From Bog-756 sp963730685 (lineage in GTDB: Bacteria; Actinomycetota; Acidimicrobiia; Acidimicrobiales; RAAP-2): DNA of 64,000 nt. Where the stretch lies: contig CAVSSP010000001.1 in assembly GCA_963730685.1 (NCBI GenBank), forward strand, positions 496,001 through 560,000. The letters are read 5' to 3'. The translations under genes and the position numbers were made by a program. Below, piece by piece: positions 1 to 8,926 of the stretch (within the stretch, counting starts at the first letter, position 1; each line of letters starts with the position of its first letter). The notes under the pieces are model-generated. The model had not been told where the DNA came from. It ran no database searches and was given only the letters and a program-made list of their open reading frames with translations.

Positions 1-1
1 C

Positions 2-709
2 GAGCACCTGGCCCTGATGCCATTTGCCGGGCTGGGCGGCTCGGCCGTGCCGGTGGCCGTCACGGAACGGGCGACCGCCCTCGGGATCAAGGCCTTCCGG
101 TCCTACGGCAGTACCGAGCACCCGTCGATCACCGGCTGCCTGGTCGACGACACCGAGGTGAAGCGGCTCACCACCGACGGCCGACCGCTGCCCGGCGTGG
201 AGATCCGGCTCGACGAGCAGGGCCAGATCCTGAGCCGTGGACCGGACTGCTTCCTCGGCTACACCGATCAGGAACTGACCAAAGCCGCCTTCGACGACCT
301 CGGTTGGTACCACACCGGCGACATCGGCCAACTCGATGATGACGGGTACCTCACCATCACCGACCGGATCTCCGACATCATCATCCGGGGCGGCGAGAAC
401 ATCAGCGCGGCCGAGATCGAGGAGCTGCTGCTCGGGCTGGATGTCGTGGCCGAGGTGGCCGTCGTGGCGGCACCCGACGAGCGGCTCGGCGAGCATGCCG
501 CCGCCATGGTGCGGGTGCGCCCCGGTGGCCCGGTGCCGACGATGGACGAGGTCCACGCCCACCTCGGTGCCGCCGGACTGGCCCGGCAGAAGTGGCCCGA
601 GTCGATCCACGAGGTCACCGACTTCCCGCGGACGCCGTCGGGCAAGGTCCAAAAGGTCGTGCTCCGACAGCAGCTGCGGGATGGTCAGTTCACCGCGGTG
701 GACCGTTGA
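2..709 (+). CDS. AMP-forming acyl-CoA synthetase, C-terminal part (partial)
   Basis: This is the C-terminal part of an ANL-superfamily ligase that activates a carboxylic acid with ATP and transfers it to CoA. It is cut by the left edge: the frame is open from base 2 and the ATG at 17 is internal. Visible are the YGSTEHPS segment of the adenylate pocket, the YHTGDIG loop with the ribose-binding Asp, the hinge and mobile-domain stretch ITDRISDIIIRGGENIS, and the terminal PSGKVQK with the catalytic lysine. About 235 of the usual 500-550 residues are present. The next gene starts 26 bp downstream on the same strand, so co-transcription is likely. The acid substrate cannot be read from this part. 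Confidence 0.9.
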   Translation, partial: EHLALMPFAGLGGSAVPVAVTERATALGIKAFRSYGSTEHPSITGCLVDDTEVKRLTTDGRPLPGVEIRLDEQGQILSRGPDCFLGYTDQELTKAAFDDLGWYHTGDIGQLDDDGYLTITDRISDIIIRGGENISAAEIEELLLGLDVVAEVAVVAAPDERLGEHAAAMVRVRPGGPVPTMDEVHAHLGAAGLARQKWPESIHEVTDFPRTPSGKVQKVVLRQQLRDGQFTAVDR

Positions 710-735
710 CCCCGGCCCCGGGCCAGGAGGACGCC

Positions 736-1317
736 ATGACACCGGAGGTGCCGCGTCTCGAGCCACTGGCTCCCAAGGACTGGCCGGTCGAGATGCGAGA
801 CGCCATGGCCGCACTGCGGGTGCCGAACCCCCGGCACCCGTTCCCACCCCGGGACGACCGGCGACCCAAGGCGTTGAACGCCCTCGGGACGCTGGCCCTG
901 CATCCCGAGCTCGCCCGCGCCTTCCATACCTTCAACGGCCATGTCCTGTTCAGCACGACGCTGTCGCCCCGCCAGCGCGAGCTGCTGGTGCTCCGGGTGG
1001 CCGCCGTACGGCAGTGCGAGTACGAGTGGAAGCAGCATGTGGTCCTGGCGGGCGATGCCGGGCTCTCCCCGGACGACATCGCACGGGTGGCCGACGGCCC
1101 GGACGCACCGGGTTGGTCGCCCCTCGACGGAGCCATGGTGGCGGCCGTCGACGAGCTGCTCGGCGATGCCAAGATCACCGATGGCACCTGGGCGGCCCTG
1201 GTCGCGGCGCTCGACACGCAACAGGCCATGGACCTGGTCTTCACCGTTGGGGCCTATGACCTTCTCGCTATGGCCTTCCGATCGTTCGGTGTTGCGATAG
1301 ACGCCGATCTCCTTTAA
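736..1317 (+). CDS. Carboxymuconolactone decarboxylase / AhpD-like family protein
   Basis: A protein of 193 residues with the all-helical AhpD/CMD fold. The signature region reads ELLVLRVAAVRQCEYEWKQH, with one Cys and a His in place of the CxxC of true AhpD peroxidase partners. Such single-Cys members are common beside Rieske and acyl-CoA genes in actinobacteria, and their reaction is mostly undefined. The ATG at 736 is chosen because AGGAGG lies 5 bp upstream; the frame is open further upstream but overlaps the ligase. A role in decarboxylation or peroxide handling is inference. Confidence 0.82.
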   Translation: MTPEVPRLEPLAPKDWPVEMRDAMAALRVPNPRHPFPPRDDRRPKALNALGTLALHPELARAFHTFNGHVLFSTTLSPRQRELLVLRVAAVRQCEYEWKQHVVLAGDAGLSPDDIARVADGPDAPGWSPLDGAMVAAVDELLGDAKITDGTWAALVAALDTQQAMDLVFTVGAYDLLAMAFRSFGVAIDADLL

Positions 1318-1328
1318 ACGAAACGGCC

Positions 1329-1358
1329 TTCTCATCTGCGGGGAACTACTGCTACAAT
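1329..1358 (+). promoter_or_regulatory. Putative promoter of the Rieske oxygenase gene
   Basis: TTCTCA (1329-1334) and TACAAT (1353-1358) are separated by 18 bp, 34 bp before the oxygenase ATG. TACAAT differs from TATAAT at one base; TTCTCA is a weak -35 and also belongs to a recurring element upstream of several operons in this window. Confidence 0.4.
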
Positions 1359-1391
1359 CCTGATGTCGAACGACGGGAGGAACCAACGCCC

Positions 1392-2675
1392 ATGCCGCAC
1401 TTCACGAAGCCCGCTGAAGGATCCTGGACGGAGCACTTCGGGCTGGCGACCGATCCGGTCTCCTATGAGGATTCGATCTCGCCCGAGAACTACGAGCTCG
1501 AGCGGGACGCCATCTTCCGCCGCACGTGGTTGAACGTCGGCCGCGTCGAACAGCTCCCGAAGAAGGGCAGCTACTTCACCAAGGAGCTCGACGCCGCCCG
1601 TACGTCCGTCATCATCGTGCGCGACAAGGAGGGCGCCATCCGGGCATTCCACAACATCTGCCGGCACCGGGGCAACAAGCTGGTGTGGAACGACTACCCC
1701 AAAGAGGAGACCAGCGGCACCTGCCGGCAGTTCACCTGCAAGTACCACGGGTGGCGGTACGGCCTCGAGGGCGAGCTGACCTTCGTGCAGCAGGAGTCGG
1801 AGTTCTTCGACCTCGACAAGTCCGATTTCGGTTTGGCGCCGGTGACGGTCGACGAGTGGGCGGGGTTCATCTTCGTCAACTTCGACCCCAAGGCCCAGCC
1901 GCTGGCGGAGTACATGGGACGACTGGGAGCCGGCATCGAGGCGTACCCGTTCCACAAGATGACCCAGGTCCACAAGTACCGCGCCGAGATCGGGAGCAAC
2001 TGGAAGCTGTTCATCGACGCCTTCATGGAGTTCTACCATGCACCCGTCCTGCACTCGAAGCAGGCCACCGAGGAGGAGTCCCGCAAGCTTCAGGGGTACG
2101 GCTACGAGGCGCTCGCCTACGACGTCGACGGACCCCACGCCGTGGTGTCCTCGTGGGGAGGAATGGCGCCACCGAAGGACCTGGCCATGGTCAAGCCGCT
2201 GGAACGGGTCCTGCGCAGCGGGCTCTTCGGCGTGTGGGACGCACCAGACATCGGCGAGCTGCCCGAGGGGCTCAACCCCGCCGGCCACCCGGCCTGGGGC
2301 GAGGACTCGTTCCTCTTCTTCCCGAACTTCATGGTGTTGATCTGGAAGCCCAACTGGTACCTCACGTACCACTACTGGCCGACGTCGTACAACACCCACA
2401 TCTTCGAGGGCACCCTGTACTTCGTGCCTCCTACGAACGCCTATGAGCGGCTCCAACAGGAGTTGGCCGTCGTCTCGTTCAAGGAGTACGGCCTCCAGGA
2501 CGGCAACACCCTCGAGGCGACCCAGACGATGATCGAGTCACGGGCGGTCACCGAGTTCCCGCTCTGCGACCAGGAGGTCATGCTGCGTCACCTCCACAAG
2601 ACGTGTCGCGAGTACGTCGCCGACCACCAGCAGGCCAAGCCCGGCACCCCGGTCCGGGTCTCCGCTGCGTCCTGA
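1392..2675 (+). CDS. Rieske non-heme iron oxygenase, alpha subunit
   Basis: A 427-residue terminal oxygenase that would hydroxylate a ring or aliphatic substrate using O2 and electrons from a reductase. The Rieske 2Fe-2S ligands are C90 and H92 (CRHRG) and C116 and H119 (CKYHGW), 23 residues apart, slightly longer than the usual spacing. The mononuclear iron site is visible in the segment after NWKLFIDAFMEFYH, with H216 and H221 (HxxxxH). ATG at 1392 follows GGGAGG. No beta subunit or ferredoxin is adjacent; the only plant-type ferredoxin reductase seen is near 48 kb on the other strand. The substrate is unknown. Confidence 0.93.
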   Translation: MPHFTKPAEGSWTEHFGLATDPVSYEDSISPENYELERDAIFRRTWLNVGRVEQLPKKGSYFTKELDAARTSVIIVRDKEGAIRAFHNICRHRGNKLVWNDYPKEETSGTCRQFTCKYHGWRYGLEGELTFVQQESEFFDLDKSDFGLAPVTVDEWAGFIFVNFDPKAQPLAEYMGRLGAGIEAYPFHKMTQVHKYRAEIGSNWKLFIDAFMEFYHAPVLHSKQATEEESRKLQGYGYEALAYDVDGPHAVVSSWGGMAPPKDLAMVKPLERVLRSGLFGVWDAPDIGELPEGLNPAGHPAWGEDSFLFFPNFMVLIWKPNWYLTYHYWPTSYNTHIFEGTLYFVPPTNAYERLQQELAVVSFKEYGLQDGNTLEATQTMIESRAVTEFPLCDQEVMLRHLHKTCREYVADHQQAKPGTPVRVSAAS

Positions 2676-2685
2676 AGGGGTCCTC

Positions 2686-3012
2686 GTGCCCACCTTTCCC
2701 GCCGACTTCGCCGACCTCGAGCCATTCGCCGATTGGGTCCTACCGAGCGAATCGGACCGCTACGGCAAGCGCCTGGCCACTCCGATGGCCGACCTGCAGG
2801 CCTTCTACGACGCCGCCTTCCCCAGGCTGGAGGAGAGCATCGACTACCTGAAGGCGGTCACGCTGGAGGGGATCACCGACGAGGACCGCAATCTGTTGTG
2901 GCTGTTCTCCTCGTTGGTGACGGTGTCGTTCCCGGTCGAGGTGTGGCGTCAGCCCCGGGTGCCCGACAGCGGCGCGTCCAGCATCGACGTCGTCGTCGAA
3001 CCGGTGCCCTAG
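2686..3012 (+). CDS. Small conserved-looking hypothetical protein
   Basis: A 108-residue acidic protein that I do not recognise. It begins with GTG 10 bp after the oxygenase stop, with GGGG just upstream, and has no signal peptide, metal motif or membrane helix. It starts MPTFPADFADLEPFADWVLP and contains a mixed helical centre ending in a hydrophobic WLFSSLVTVSF stretch. Tight spacing implies it is made together with the Rieske oxygenase, so it could be an accessory or small partner subunit; that is inference only. Confidence 0.6.
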   Translation: MPTFPADFADLEPFADWVLPSESDRYGKRLATPMADLQAFYDAAFPRLEESIDYLKAVTLEGITDEDRNLLWLFSSLVTVSFPVEVWRQPRVPDSGASSIDVVVEPVP

Positions 3013-3032
3013 GTCTCAGGGACCCGAGACCG

Positions 3033-3695
3033 GTGCCCGTGGAGACCGAGGACGCCGACGGCTGCACCGTGGCGACCATCGACGACGGGAAGGTCAACGC
3101 CCTCTCCTTCGAGCTGATCGCTTCGCTCCGTTGTGTCGTCGCCGAATCGGCGGAACGGCGTCGGCCCCTGGTGATCACCGGCCGGGACGGCTGCTTCTCG
3201 GCCGGCTTCGACCTGGCCGTGATGGGCGGCGACCAACCGGACACCGCCGTGGCCCTGTTCACCGACGGTGCCCACCTCTACCGCGAGCTCATCGAAGCAC
3301 CGGTGCCGGTGGTGGCCTCCTGCACCGGTCATGCCCTGGCCGGCGGAGCGCTGCTCCTGCTCAGCGCCGACTACCGCATCGGCCGGGCCGGGCCGTATCG
3401 GATCGGCCTCAACGAGGTCGCCATCGGGATGGCGCTCCCCAGCTTCGCCGTCGCCGTGGCCACGCACCGACTCGAGCCCAGTGCGCTCACGGCGGCCACG
3501 ATGTTCGCCGAGGTGGCGTCGCCCGACCGCGCCGCGGCCATGGGGTACCTCGACGAGATCACCGACGACCCGTTGTCGCGGGCCTGCGCGTACGCGGCAT
3601 CCGTGGCCCGGCTTCCCGGTGGTGCGTTCGCGGCCACGAAGCGGCGGGTCCGGCGGGCACTGCGCGAGGAGCTGGCCGCCCTGGACGGGCGGTGA
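3033..3695 (+). CDS. Enoyl-CoA hydratase/isomerase (crotonase) family protein
   Basis: A short crotonase of 220 residues (family usually about 260). The oxyanion-hole segments are visible as CFSAGFDLAVM and GHALAGGALLLL. The first catalytic glutamate of hydratases (the E in the CEL position) is replaced by Leu, while the second is kept in LNEVAIG. This pattern fits an enoyl-CoA isomerase or another crotonase activity better than a hydratase. The start is uncertain: GTG 3033 (AGGGA 10 bp upstream) or GTG 3039. It follows the small protein by 20 bp in the Rieske operon. Confidence 0.85.
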   Translation: MPVETEDADGCTVATIDDGKVNALSFELIASLRCVVAESAERRRPLVITGRDGCFSAGFDLAVMGGDQPDTAVALFTDGAHLYRELIEAPVPVVASCTGHALAGGALLLLSADYRIGRAGPYRIGLNEVAIGMALPSFAVAVATHRLEPSALTAATMFAEVASPDRAAAMGYLDEITDDPLSRACAYAASVARLPGGAFAATKRRVRRALREELAALDGR

Positions 3696-3784
3696 CGGCG
3701 GCCCGGTCGACCGGAGCAGGGTCAGCGCGGCGGGGTGAGAGGTAGATTCTCAAAATAGAGAGTAATGATCTGCAAAAAGCCGGG

Positions 3785-3814
3785 TCGACACCGCCTGCAT
3801 TTTCAGAATACCAT
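3785..3814 (+). promoter_or_regulatory. Putative promoter upstream of amidohydrolase
   Basis: TCGACA (3785-3790) and TACCAT (3809-3814) are 18 bp apart in an AT-rich island (3741-3830) between the crotonase and the amidohydrolase. A start near 3821 would give a leader of about 160 nt. An ATTCTCAAAAT element at 3747-3757 lies just upstream of the -35. Confidence 0.45.
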
Positions 3815-3837
3815 TCGGTAGGACAAAAACCCCGCCC

Positions 3838-3899
3838 GGCCGGGTGCCTCCGGGAACTCGATCCGGCACCCGGTCCGGCCACCTCCGGGTCCGGGTGCC
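3838..3899 (+). promoter_or_regulatory. Leader with two mutually exclusive hairpins
   Basis: GGCACCCGG at 3865-3873 is the exact reverse complement of two copies of CCGGGTGCC, at 3840-3848 and at 3891-3899. The middle segment can therefore pair with either the upstream copy (loop 16 nt, extendable by two pairs) or the downstream copy (loop 17 nt). It sits in the inferred 5' leader of the amidohydrolase, 85 bp before the ATG. Such switching pairs are typical of attenuators, but no leader peptide or ligand domain was recognised. Confidence 0.4.
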
Positions 3900-3983
3900 T
3901 CCTTCGGCCGGCGGACCGCAACGGTGTACCCAGTATCGGTTCCGGCCGGCGCCGGACGAAGACAGAAACAAGGAGCGAACGCA

Positions 3984-5186
3984 ATGCCGTCACGGACACT
4001 CGACTTTCCGGTCTTCGACGCCGACAACCACATGTACGAGACCACGGACGCCTTCACCAAGTACCTGCCGTCGGAGTACGAGGGCCTGATCAAGTACGTG
4101 GAGGTCGACGGGCGCACCAAGATCGCCGTCAACAACCTGATCAGTGACTACATCCCCAACCCGACCTTCGCCAAGGTCGCCGCCCCCGGTGCACAAGAGG
4201 AGTACTTCAGGAGCGGCAATCCCGAGGGCAAGTCCCGGCGGGAGATCCTGGGCCGGGGCATCGACGCCCTCCCCGGATTCTCCGAACCGGGGCCGCGGCT
4301 GAAGCTCATGGACGAGCTGGGATTGGATCGGGCCATCATGTGGCCGACCCTGGCCAGCCTGCTCGAGGAGCGCATCCGCGACAATCCTCCGGCCGTGCAT
4401 GCCGTCGTGCACGCCCTCAACGAGTGGATGCTCGAGCACTGGACGTTCAACTACGAGAACAGGATGTTCCCGGCACCGGTGGTCCACATGGGCATCGTGG
4501 ACCGGGCCCTCGAGGAGCTGGACTGGCTGGTCGATCGGGGGGCGCGCCTCATCCTCGTCCGTCCCGCCCCGGTGTGGGGGTTCATGGGCCCGCGGTCGCC
4601 GGCGCTGCCCGAGTTCGACCCGTTCTGGAAGCGGGTGGCCGAGGCCGAGCTGCTCGTCGGGATGCACGCCTCCGACAGCGGCTACCAGCGGTATACCAAC
4701 GAGTGGGAGGGCAATCCCCTCGGCGAGATGACGCCGTTCAAGGGTGAGTCGGGGTTCCGGGCCATCACCGGCCATCAGGGCCGGCCGATCATCGACACGG
4801 TGGCCTCGCTCGTGGGCCACGGCCTCTGCTCGCGCTTTCCGACCCTCCGGTTCATGCCGGTGGAGAACGGGAGCAACTGGGTCCGTCCGATGCTCGCCGA
4901 CATGGAGCACGCCTGGATCCACTCCCCGAACTCCTTCGACGAGAACCCCGTCGACGTGATGAAGCGGAACATCTGGGTGCACCCGTTCCACGAGGAGGAC
5001 CCCAAGGGCCTCGTGGCCATCCTGGGTGCCGATCGGGTGCTGTTCGGGTCCGACTACCCACACCCCGAGGGCATGGCCGACCCCATCACCTTCGTCGACG
5101 ATCTCGTCGGCCTCAGCAAGGAGGACATCAAGTTGGTCATGGGCGGCAACCTGAACCGCCTGATGGGGTTCGACGAGGCCGCCTGA
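3984..5186 (+). CDS. Amidohydrolase family 2 (TIM-barrel metal-dependent hydrolase)
   Basis: A 400-residue member of the ACMSD-like amidohydrolase family, metal-dependent enzymes that hydrolyse or decarboxylate ring compounds. It opens with FDADNHMYE (about residues 11-19), the usual first-strand motif of this actinobacterial subgroup. It ends with GSDYPHPEG (355-363), whose Asp is the expected catalytic base. ATG 3984 is preferred over an upstream ATG at 3924 because AAGGAG precedes it by 8-10 bp. It is a clear paralogue of the gene at 57021: both share NPTFxxVAxPGAQE and GNPxGKSRREI. Substrate unknown. Confidence 0.9.
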   Translation: MPSRTLDFPVFDADNHMYETTDAFTKYLPSEYEGLIKYVEVDGRTKIAVNNLISDYIPNPTFAKVAAPGAQEEYFRSGNPEGKSRREILGRGIDALPGFSEPGPRLKLMDELGLDRAIMWPTLASLLEERIRDNPPAVHAVVHALNEWMLEHWTFNYENRMFPAPVVHMGIVDRALEELDWLVDRGARLILVRPAPVWGFMGPRSPALPEFDPFWKRVAEAELLVGMHASDSGYQRYTNEWEGNPLGEMTPFKGESGFRAITGHQGRPIIDTVASLVGHGLCSRFPTLRFMPVENGSNWVRPMLADMEHAWIHSPNSFDENPVDVMKRNIWVHPFHEEDPKGLVAILGADRVLFGSDYPHPEGMADPITFVDDLVGLSKEDIKLVMGGNLNRLMGFDEAA

Positions 5187-5257
5187 CCGACGGTCGCCAC
5201 GGGCGCCCTGGGCGGCCCCGTGCCCGAAGGGTCGACGATGAAGGAGGAGCCGGCCGG

Positions 5258-6283
5258 TTGGACCTCAACCCTTCCGAAGAACAGCAGCTTCTCCTCGATG
5301 CCTTCGGTGCGCTGTATTCGAAGGAGTCCCCACCCGAGCGGGTCCGGGGCGCCGAGCCGTCGGGTCACGACGCCGATCTGTGGCGGCGGCTCCGACAGGC
5401 CGGCGCACTCGAGATGGCCGTCGACGAGGGGTCCGGAGGATCGGGGGCATCGCTGTTGGACCTGGCCCTGGTGGCCGAACAGCACGGCCGTCACCTCGGT
5501 TCGGCGCCGCTCCTCGAGGCCCAAGTGGCGTTGCGGCTCCTGGCCCGGGTGGACGGATCCGAGGCCCGGGCCCTCCTGGCCGCCACACTGGCCGGCGATC
5601 GACTGACGACGCTGGCCCTCCACCCTCCCCGACACGACAGGCTGACCATGGTGCCGTCGGGGTCGGTGGCCGACACGGTGGTCTTCGCCGACGACGGACG
5701 ACTGTGGTCGTCGACCATCGGCGGCGCACGGTCGGCGGTGGCCAACCTCGGATCCCTCCCGCTGGCCGACCTCGAGGTCGGAGACGCCGTGCTGCTGGCG
5801 TCGGGATCAGAGGCCGCCGCCGTATTCGAGCAGGGTCGTGACGAGTGGCTGGTGTTGATGGCCAACGCCCTGGCCGGGATGGGGGCCCGCGCCATCGAGA
5901 TCGGCGTGGAGTACGTCAAGGGACGACATGCCTTCGGCGTGCCCGTCGGCTCGTTCCAGGCGGTGGCCCACGGCCTGGCCGATGCCGCCACCAGCGTGGA
6001 CGGTGGCGGCCTGTTGGCGCGGGAGGCAGCGTGGGCCGCGGCCGAGGAGCCCTCCAGGGCGCCCGAGTTGGCCGCGCTGGCCTGTGCCTTCACCGCCGAG
6101 GCGGCCCGCCGGGCCAGCGAGCGGAGCCTGCACTATCACGGGGGATACGGGTTCATGCTGGAGTACGACATCCAGCTGTACTTCCGCCGGGCCAAGGCCT
6201 GGCCGGCGCAGTTCGGCGAACCGGCGGCGCTCTACGCCCGGGCCGAGGGCCACCGACGGTCGGCCCGGCACGGGGGGAGTTGA
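5258..6283 (+). CDS. Acyl-CoA dehydrogenase, small (beta-type) subunit
   Basis: A 341-residue flavoprotein of the acyl-CoA dehydrogenase fold. It starts at TTG 5258, supported by AAGGAGGAG 8 bp upstream. It has the C-terminal signature HYHGGYGFMLEYDIQLYFRR, as in the 'GGxG..E.D' class, and lacks the YGGTxEIQR tail. The next gene begins 2 bp after its stop and encodes the complementary type, so the two probably form one heteromeric enzyme of the alpha2beta2 kind known from steroid side-chain degradation. A dehydrogenation at C2-C3 of a CoA thioester is the expected reaction. Confidence 0.88.
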   Translation: MDLNPSEEQQLLLDAFGALYSKESPPERVRGAEPSGHDADLWRRLRQAGALEMAVDEGSGGSGASLLDLALVAEQHGRHLGSAPLLEAQVALRLLARVDGSEARALLAATLAGDRLTTLALHPPRHDRLTMVPSGSVADTVVFADDGRLWSSTIGGARSAVANLGSLPLADLEVGDAVLLASGSEAAAVFEQGRDEWLVLMANALAGMGARAIEIGVEYVKGRHAFGVPVGSFQAVAHGLADAATSVDGGGLLAREAAWAAAEEPSRAPELAALACAFTAEAARRASERSLHYHGGYGFMLEYDIQLYFRRAKAWPAQFGEPAALYARAEGHRRSARHGGS

Positions 6284-6285
6284 CC

Positions 6286-7455
6286 GTGGACTTCCGACTC
6301 GGCGAGGACAGCGAGGCCTTCCGACAGGAGGCCCGGGCCTTTCTGGACGAGGTCCTCACCGACGAGGTGCGGGACGAGATGGAACGGACCGGGGTCCACC
6401 ACAGCGCCCACTTCCACCGCCACCTGGCCGAGCGCGGGTGGCTGGCCCCCGGCTGGCCCGAGGAGTACGGGGGCCAGGGGCGGGACCCGCTGGAGATGCT
6501 GGCCTTCATGGAGGAGTTCCACCGGGCCGGGGCTCCGACCTACGCCGTCGGCACCACACTGATGGTGGCCGGCATCATCCGGCACATCGGCACCGAGGAG
6601 CAGAGGCAGCGGATCCTGCCGCCGGCGCTGGGCGGGGACATCATCATCGTCCTCGGGTTCACCGAGCCGGAGTCGGGCTCCGATGTGGCCGCCGCCCAGA
6701 CCCGTGCCGTGAGGGACGGCGATCAGTGGGTGGTGAACGGACAGAAGATGTTCACCACCAACGCCCAGGTGGCCGACTACGTGTTCATGCTCACCCGGAC
6801 CGATCCCTCGGCCCCCAAACACCGGGGACTGACCACGTTCTTGGTGCCGCTGCGCCAACCCGGAGTGGAGATCCAACCGGTCTACACACTGTCGGGTGAG
6901 CGGACCAATCTCACCTTCTACTCCGACGTCCGGGTGGATGACGCCCTGCGGGTCGGTGAGGTGAACGGAGGCTGGGACGTCATGCAGGTGGGGCTGACCC
7001 TGGAACGGGCAGGCGACCACGGCGGCGAGTCGATCCGCCTGCTCGAAGCCATGGAGCAGTGGGCCGACCGCACCCTCGATGACGGGGGCGGCCGCCCGAG
7101 GGCCGACGATCCCGAGGTCCGCGCCCGACTGGGGCGGGCCGCGGCGGAGAACGAGGTCATGACCTTGATGTGCCGCCGATCGGCGTGGATCCACGCCTCG
7201 GGAGGGCTGCCCGGAGTGGAGGGCTCGATGAGCAAGCTCTTCGCCTCGGAGGCACTGACCCGGCAGTCGGCCGACTTCGTCGACCTCCTCGGACGGGACG
7301 GGATCCGGAGCCAGGGCGATCCGACGGCGCCGGCCGGGGGCGCCGCCGACTACGACTTCCGCTACGCCCTCGGGACCACCACCTACGGGGGGACGAGCGA
7401 GATCCAGCGCGACATCATCGCCCGACGGGGGCTCGGCCTGCCCCGCTCACGGTGA
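6286..7455 (+). CDS. Acyl-CoA dehydrogenase, large (alpha-type) subunit
   Basis: A 389-residue acyl-CoA dehydrogenase starting at GTG 6286, 2 bp after the preceding stop, so translation is probably coupled. N-terminal FRLGEDSEAFRQEARAFL, the flavin and substrate region LGFTEPESGSDVAAAQTRA, and the C-terminal TTYGGTSEIQRDIIARR are typical. It pairs with the 5258 gene; two other pairs with the same asymmetry exist near 38 kb and 46 kb. The gene ends 30 bp from a convergent P450. Confidence 0.92.
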   Translation: MDFRLGEDSEAFRQEARAFLDEVLTDEVRDEMERTGVHHSAHFHRHLAERGWLAPGWPEEYGGQGRDPLEMLAFMEEFHRAGAPTYAVGTTLMVAGIIRHIGTEEQRQRILPPALGGDIIIVLGFTEPESGSDVAAAQTRAVRDGDQWVVNGQKMFTTNAQVADYVFMLTRTDPSAPKHRGLTTFLVPLRQPGVEIQPVYTLSGERTNLTFYSDVRVDDALRVGEVNGGWDVMQVGLTLERAGDHGGESIRLLEAMEQWADRTLDDGGGRPRADDPEVRARLGRAAAENEVMTLMCRRSAWIHASGGLPGVEGSMSKLFASEALTRQSADFVDLLGRDGIRSQGDPTAPAGGAADYDFRYALGTTTYGGTSEIQRDIIARRGLGLPRSR

Positions 7456-7484
7456 GGGACCGGCGGCCCCGCCGGACCGCCCGC

Positions 7485-8741
7485 TCAGCCGACGGGCGTG
7501 AACTCGAGATACAGCCGGTCGTGTCCGCGGAGCATCCACGTGGGCGTGTGCTGCCAGTGGCGGGCGCCGGCGGGCCCGTGGTGTCCTTCCGCGATGCGGA
7601 TGTCGCCCATCCGGTCCAGCAGGCGTTGCAGGGAGACGTTGGACTCGGCCCGGGCCAGGGGGGCACCGGCGCAGGTGTGGATTCCGTGGCCGAAGGCGAT
7701 GTGCTGGCGGGCGTTCTCCCGGTCGAGCCGGAGCTCGTCGGGCCGCTCGAACTCCCGTGGGTCGCGGTTGGCTGCGGCGGGCAGGACCATGACCGTGCTC
7801 CCCGCCGGGATCTCCGTATCCCGAACCGTCGTCGGTGTCCGCGACAGGCGGAACGTCCCGTTGATCGGGGGCTCGAGCCGCAAGGTCTCTTCGATGAACG
7901 CCGGCACCAGGCTGCGGTCGTCGCGCAGCTGCTGCTGCAGTTCGGGGCCCTCGCCGAGTCTCTGCAGGGCCGTACCGAGCAGCCGGGCCGTGGTCTCCTG
8001 GCCGGCGGCGAACAGGTTGGAGGCGATCTTCATGACGTCCTCGACCGGGGGCAGTGTCCCGTCGGGGAAGGTGGCGGTGGCCAACCCGGTCATGACGTCG
8101 TCGCGTGGCTCCCGCCGCCGGTCCTCGATATAGCGCGTGAACTGGGCGTACAGATACTCGAGGGGGCTGTGGGTCATCTCGATGTGGTCGTTGTGCATGA
8201 GCTTCTCGAGGAACTCCTCATGGTCCTCCTCCGGCACGCCCAGGAGATCGGCGACGACCAGCATGGTGTACGGCTGGGCGTACTCGCCGATGAACTCGCA
8301 CTCGCCCCGTCCGTGGAAGCGGTCGATCTGGTTGTCGGCCAACCGCCGCAGGGACGCCTCATTCTCCTTCAGGCGCTTCGGTGTGATCAGCCGCATCAGG
8401 AGCCCGCGATGGGCGGTGTGCTTGGGGGGATCGAACGTGGGGAGCTGATCGCCGAAGGGGAGCCCGTCCCGGTAGGTCTCGATGATCTCGGTGACGTCGT
8501 CGCCTTCCAGCGGCACGGGGAATTTGGCGAAGGGCCCGATGGCCGAGTTGCAGTTCGAGAACGTCGACTGGTCGTGGTAGACCTCGACCGCCTCGTCGTA
8601 GCCCGTCACCATGTAGACGTCGTGGTGCGGCTCCTTGACCACCGGGCACTGTCGCCGCAGGTGCTCGAAGTAGGGGTAAGGGTTCTCGACGAGGTCCTTG
8701 GTGAGGAAGAAGTCGATGGAGTCGAACTGCTCGTCGGTCAA
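7485..8741 (-). CDS. Cytochrome P450
   Basis: A soluble bacterial P450 of about 418 residues. The I-helix oxygen-binding motif is AGQETT, the K-helix ExxR is ETLR, and the heme loop is FGHGIHTCAG with the axial cysteine at about residue 357. The start is set at TTG 8741 with GGAG 7 bp upstream; the open frame continues to 8870, but that extension is Pro/Arg-rich and unlike a P450 N-terminus. It needs a ferredoxin and reductase; a 3Fe-4S ferredoxin lies at 20318. It is divergent from an SDR gene across 185 bp in which I see no clear promoter. Confidence 0.92.
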   Translation of the reverse strand: MTDEQFDSIDFFLTKDLVENPYPYFEHLRRQCPVVKEPHHDVYMVTGYDEAVEVYHDQSTFSNCNSAIGPFAKFPVPLEGDDVTEIIETYRDGLPFGDQLPTFDPPKHTAHRGLLMRLITPKRLKENEASLRRLADNQIDRFHGRGECEFIGEYAQPYTMLVVADLLGVPEEDHEEFLEKLMHNDHIEMTHSPLEYLYAQFTRYIEDRRREPRDDVMTGLATATFPDGTLPPVEDVMKIASNLFAAGQETTARLLGTALQRLGEGPELQQQLRDDRSLVPAFIEETLRLEPPINGTFRLSRTPTTVRDTEIPAGSTVMVLPAAANRDPREFERPDELRLDRENARQHIAFGHGIHTCAGAPLARAESNVSLQRLLDRMGDIRIAEGHHGPAGARHWQHTPTWMLRGHDRLYLEFTPVG

Positions 8742-8926
8742 TGCTGCTCCAGGGTGGCGGAGGGCGAGTGCCCTGATCGGATGGGTGCGAGGGCGGCGCG
8801 GGTGCGTCGGGGGTCTGTCCGCCGGGCTATGTTCGGTCGCCGCGTCGGATCCGTGGCAGGGGACGCACACCGCGGAGCCGAGGTCACCGCTCGGTGCCCG
8901 ACGCCAGTCGAAAGGAACCGCCGGGC

